DNA of 64,000 bases from UBA7359 sp038142205. Lineage in GTDB: Bacteria > Pseudomonadota > Gammaproteobacteria > Eutrophobiales > Eutrophobiaceae. Under the pieces are notes generated by a model. It had not been told where the DNA came from and did not search any database. It saw only the letters and a program-made list of their open reading frames with translations. How positions within the stretch are numbered: the first letter of the stretch is position 1; every line of letters starts with the position of its first letter. The position numbers were made by a program, and so were the translations under genes. Below, one piece after another: positions 63,301 to 64,000 of this stretch. Location: NCBI GenBank assembly GCA_038142205.1, contig JAYQJO010000001.1, forward strand, positions 930,001 to 994,000, in the 5' to 3' direction.

Positions 63301-63702
63301 AACTTCACTGAGCCATTTTTTTAATTTTAGACCGTGCTCATTCAACTCAAGATAAGGAATCAAATCTTCTGCAAGTTGGTCATTATATTTAAATGGAAAC
63401 TCTTCACCTTCTTCTTCCAGAAAAAAATCAAACGGATTAATGACTGTCATTTCTGCAACTACTTCGACATGAACTTTTAGCGTTCTTGTTTTCTCTGGAA
63501 AAACCAAACGGGCTAAATAATTACCATAAGGATCCTGTTGCCAGTTAATAAAATGCTTTTTTGGCTCAATATTTAAGGAATAAGAATGTATTGGAGTGCG
63601 CGAATGTGGTGCAGGGCGTAACCTAATTACGTGCGGCGCAAGTGATATTAACTTATCGAAGTGATATTCAGTGTTATGTTTTAGTGCAACTCGGATTGCC
63701 AT
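60305..63702 (-). CDS. Transglutaminase-DUF2126 giant protein, frameshifted
   Basis: The N-terminal part (from ATG 63702) holds a beta-rich transglutaminase N domain (KHNTEYHFDKLISLAPHVIRLRP) and runs to TAA near 63259. The rest reopens with MEPGVQTCEETLTIQKGSCRDTAW, carrying the catalytic Cys, then FTDLHAWAEVYLPG (His) and VGLDPTSG (Asp), followed by about 750 residues of DUF2126 ending LDLRRPSYI. The A run at 63289-63294 has six bases; seven would join the parts into one protein of about 1130 residues. Cleaves or cross-links peptides by prediction. It is paired with ATP-grasp and alpha-E genes in many bacteria. Confidence 0.88.
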
Positions 63703-63809
63703 GAAAAACTCTCTAATAAATAAGGATTAAGCTACACGTTTTGATAACGTACGGCAAATATTAGACAGGAAACAAATATTACTTTTATATTTAAAAAATA
63801 ATATTTCGA

Positions 63810-64000
63810 TTATTGATGCTGTGGATTCTGTGGCTGATATTGTTGTTGTTGCTCTGACGATTCGTTTGAGTCTTCATCATCAGGTTTATCCCAATTACTG
63901 CTCCAGGCAACAGGTGGTAAGTTTTTAAATGCTTCTTTAAGTGATTTATCCCAGGCTTTCGTTAAACCTCTTAGATACTCACTGTCTTCATCAAAACGAT
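63810..64000 (-). CDS. C-terminal fragment of an unidentified protein (runs off the window)
   Basis: About 63 codons are open from the window edge to TAA at 63810. The sequence is rich in charged residues (RFDEDSEYLRGLTKAWDKS), contains FKNLPPVAWSSNWDK and ends in a Gln/Pro-rich tail (QYQPQNPQHQ). I do not recognise it. It lies upstream of the transglutaminase gene on the same strand and may be part of the same operon. About 107 bp separate the two genes. Confidence 0.55.
   Translation of the reverse strand, partial: RFDEDSEYLRGLTKAWDKSLKEAFKNLPPVAWSSNWDKPDDEDSNESSEQQQQYQPQNPQHQ

Overview
The window is an A+T-rich stretch of chromosome from a gammaproteobacterium. The block smc-zipA-ligA, the pair dksA-gluQ, cmoA/cmoB, ettA, the cysM and QueF types, and a complete ccmABCDEFGHI operon all have the gene order and protein types of that class. 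The genus cannot be fixed by eye. An aerobic or facultatively aerobic, B12-requiring, polyhydroxyalkanoate-storing, piliated organism is implied. There are no rRNA or tRNA genes, no CRISPR array, and no intact insertion sequence or phage that I can see.

Layout. 1-7 kb: ligA (cut by the window edge), zipA and smc on the minus strand. 6.7-10.4 kb: queF, cysZ, dksA with a very lysine-rich N-terminal extension, gluQ and a retropepsin-like protease. 10.4-15.4 kb: a minus-strand cobalamin operon (btuB, a DUF6580 membrane protein, a Dph6-like PP-loop ATPase, a BtuF-like protein, a PduO-type adenosyltransferase) behind a cobalamin riboswitch. 15.5-17.5 kb: an OFA-family transporter and a small membrane partner. 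17.5-21.3 kb: B12-dependent metH behind an SAH riboswitch, so the two riboswitches control supply and use of the same cofactor. 21.4-26.6 kb: a predicted secreted zinc protease, cysM, a Sel1 lipoprotein, the PilW/PilF pilotin, a DUF4124 protein and a PilZ protein. 26.8-27.0 kb: an FNR-type promoter feeding a non-coding transcript that ends at a strong terminator. 27.4-34.3 kb: the cytochrome c maturation operon. 35-42 kb: ettA, a PP2C phosphatase, a duplicated hairpin block, a His/Met-rich (probably copper-linked) membrane pair, and a Ser/Thr kinase fused to a formylglycine-generating-enzyme-like domain. 42-46 kb: a FimV-like protein with a 63-bp tandem repeat broken by a stop, phaC, a parvulin, and two decayed gene remnants. 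46-53 kb: nine minus-strand genes rich in translation-related modification (trhO, cmoA, cmoB, a TrmH-family methyltransferase, roxA). 53-58 kb: a GGDEF/EAL protein, a pseudopilin, and a double J-domain/zinc/PilZ fusion. 58-64 kb: a circularly permuted ATP-grasp, an alpha-E protein and a transglutaminase-DUF2126 giant, convergently arranged.

A recurring oddity is single-base shortening of A/T homopolymers inside otherwise conserved genes (ligA, dksA, ccmB, the GGDEF/EAL gene, the transglutaminase-DUF2126 gene). trhO and the FimV-like gene carry in-frame stops. The indels could be sequencing error, true decay, or sites corrected by transcriptional slippage; the sequence alone cannot decide. The strongest candidates for undescribed biology are the FNR-controlled small RNA (26.8-27.0 kb), the J-domain/PilZ fusion beside a c-di-GMP enzyme (53-58 kb), and the lysine-tailed DksA.
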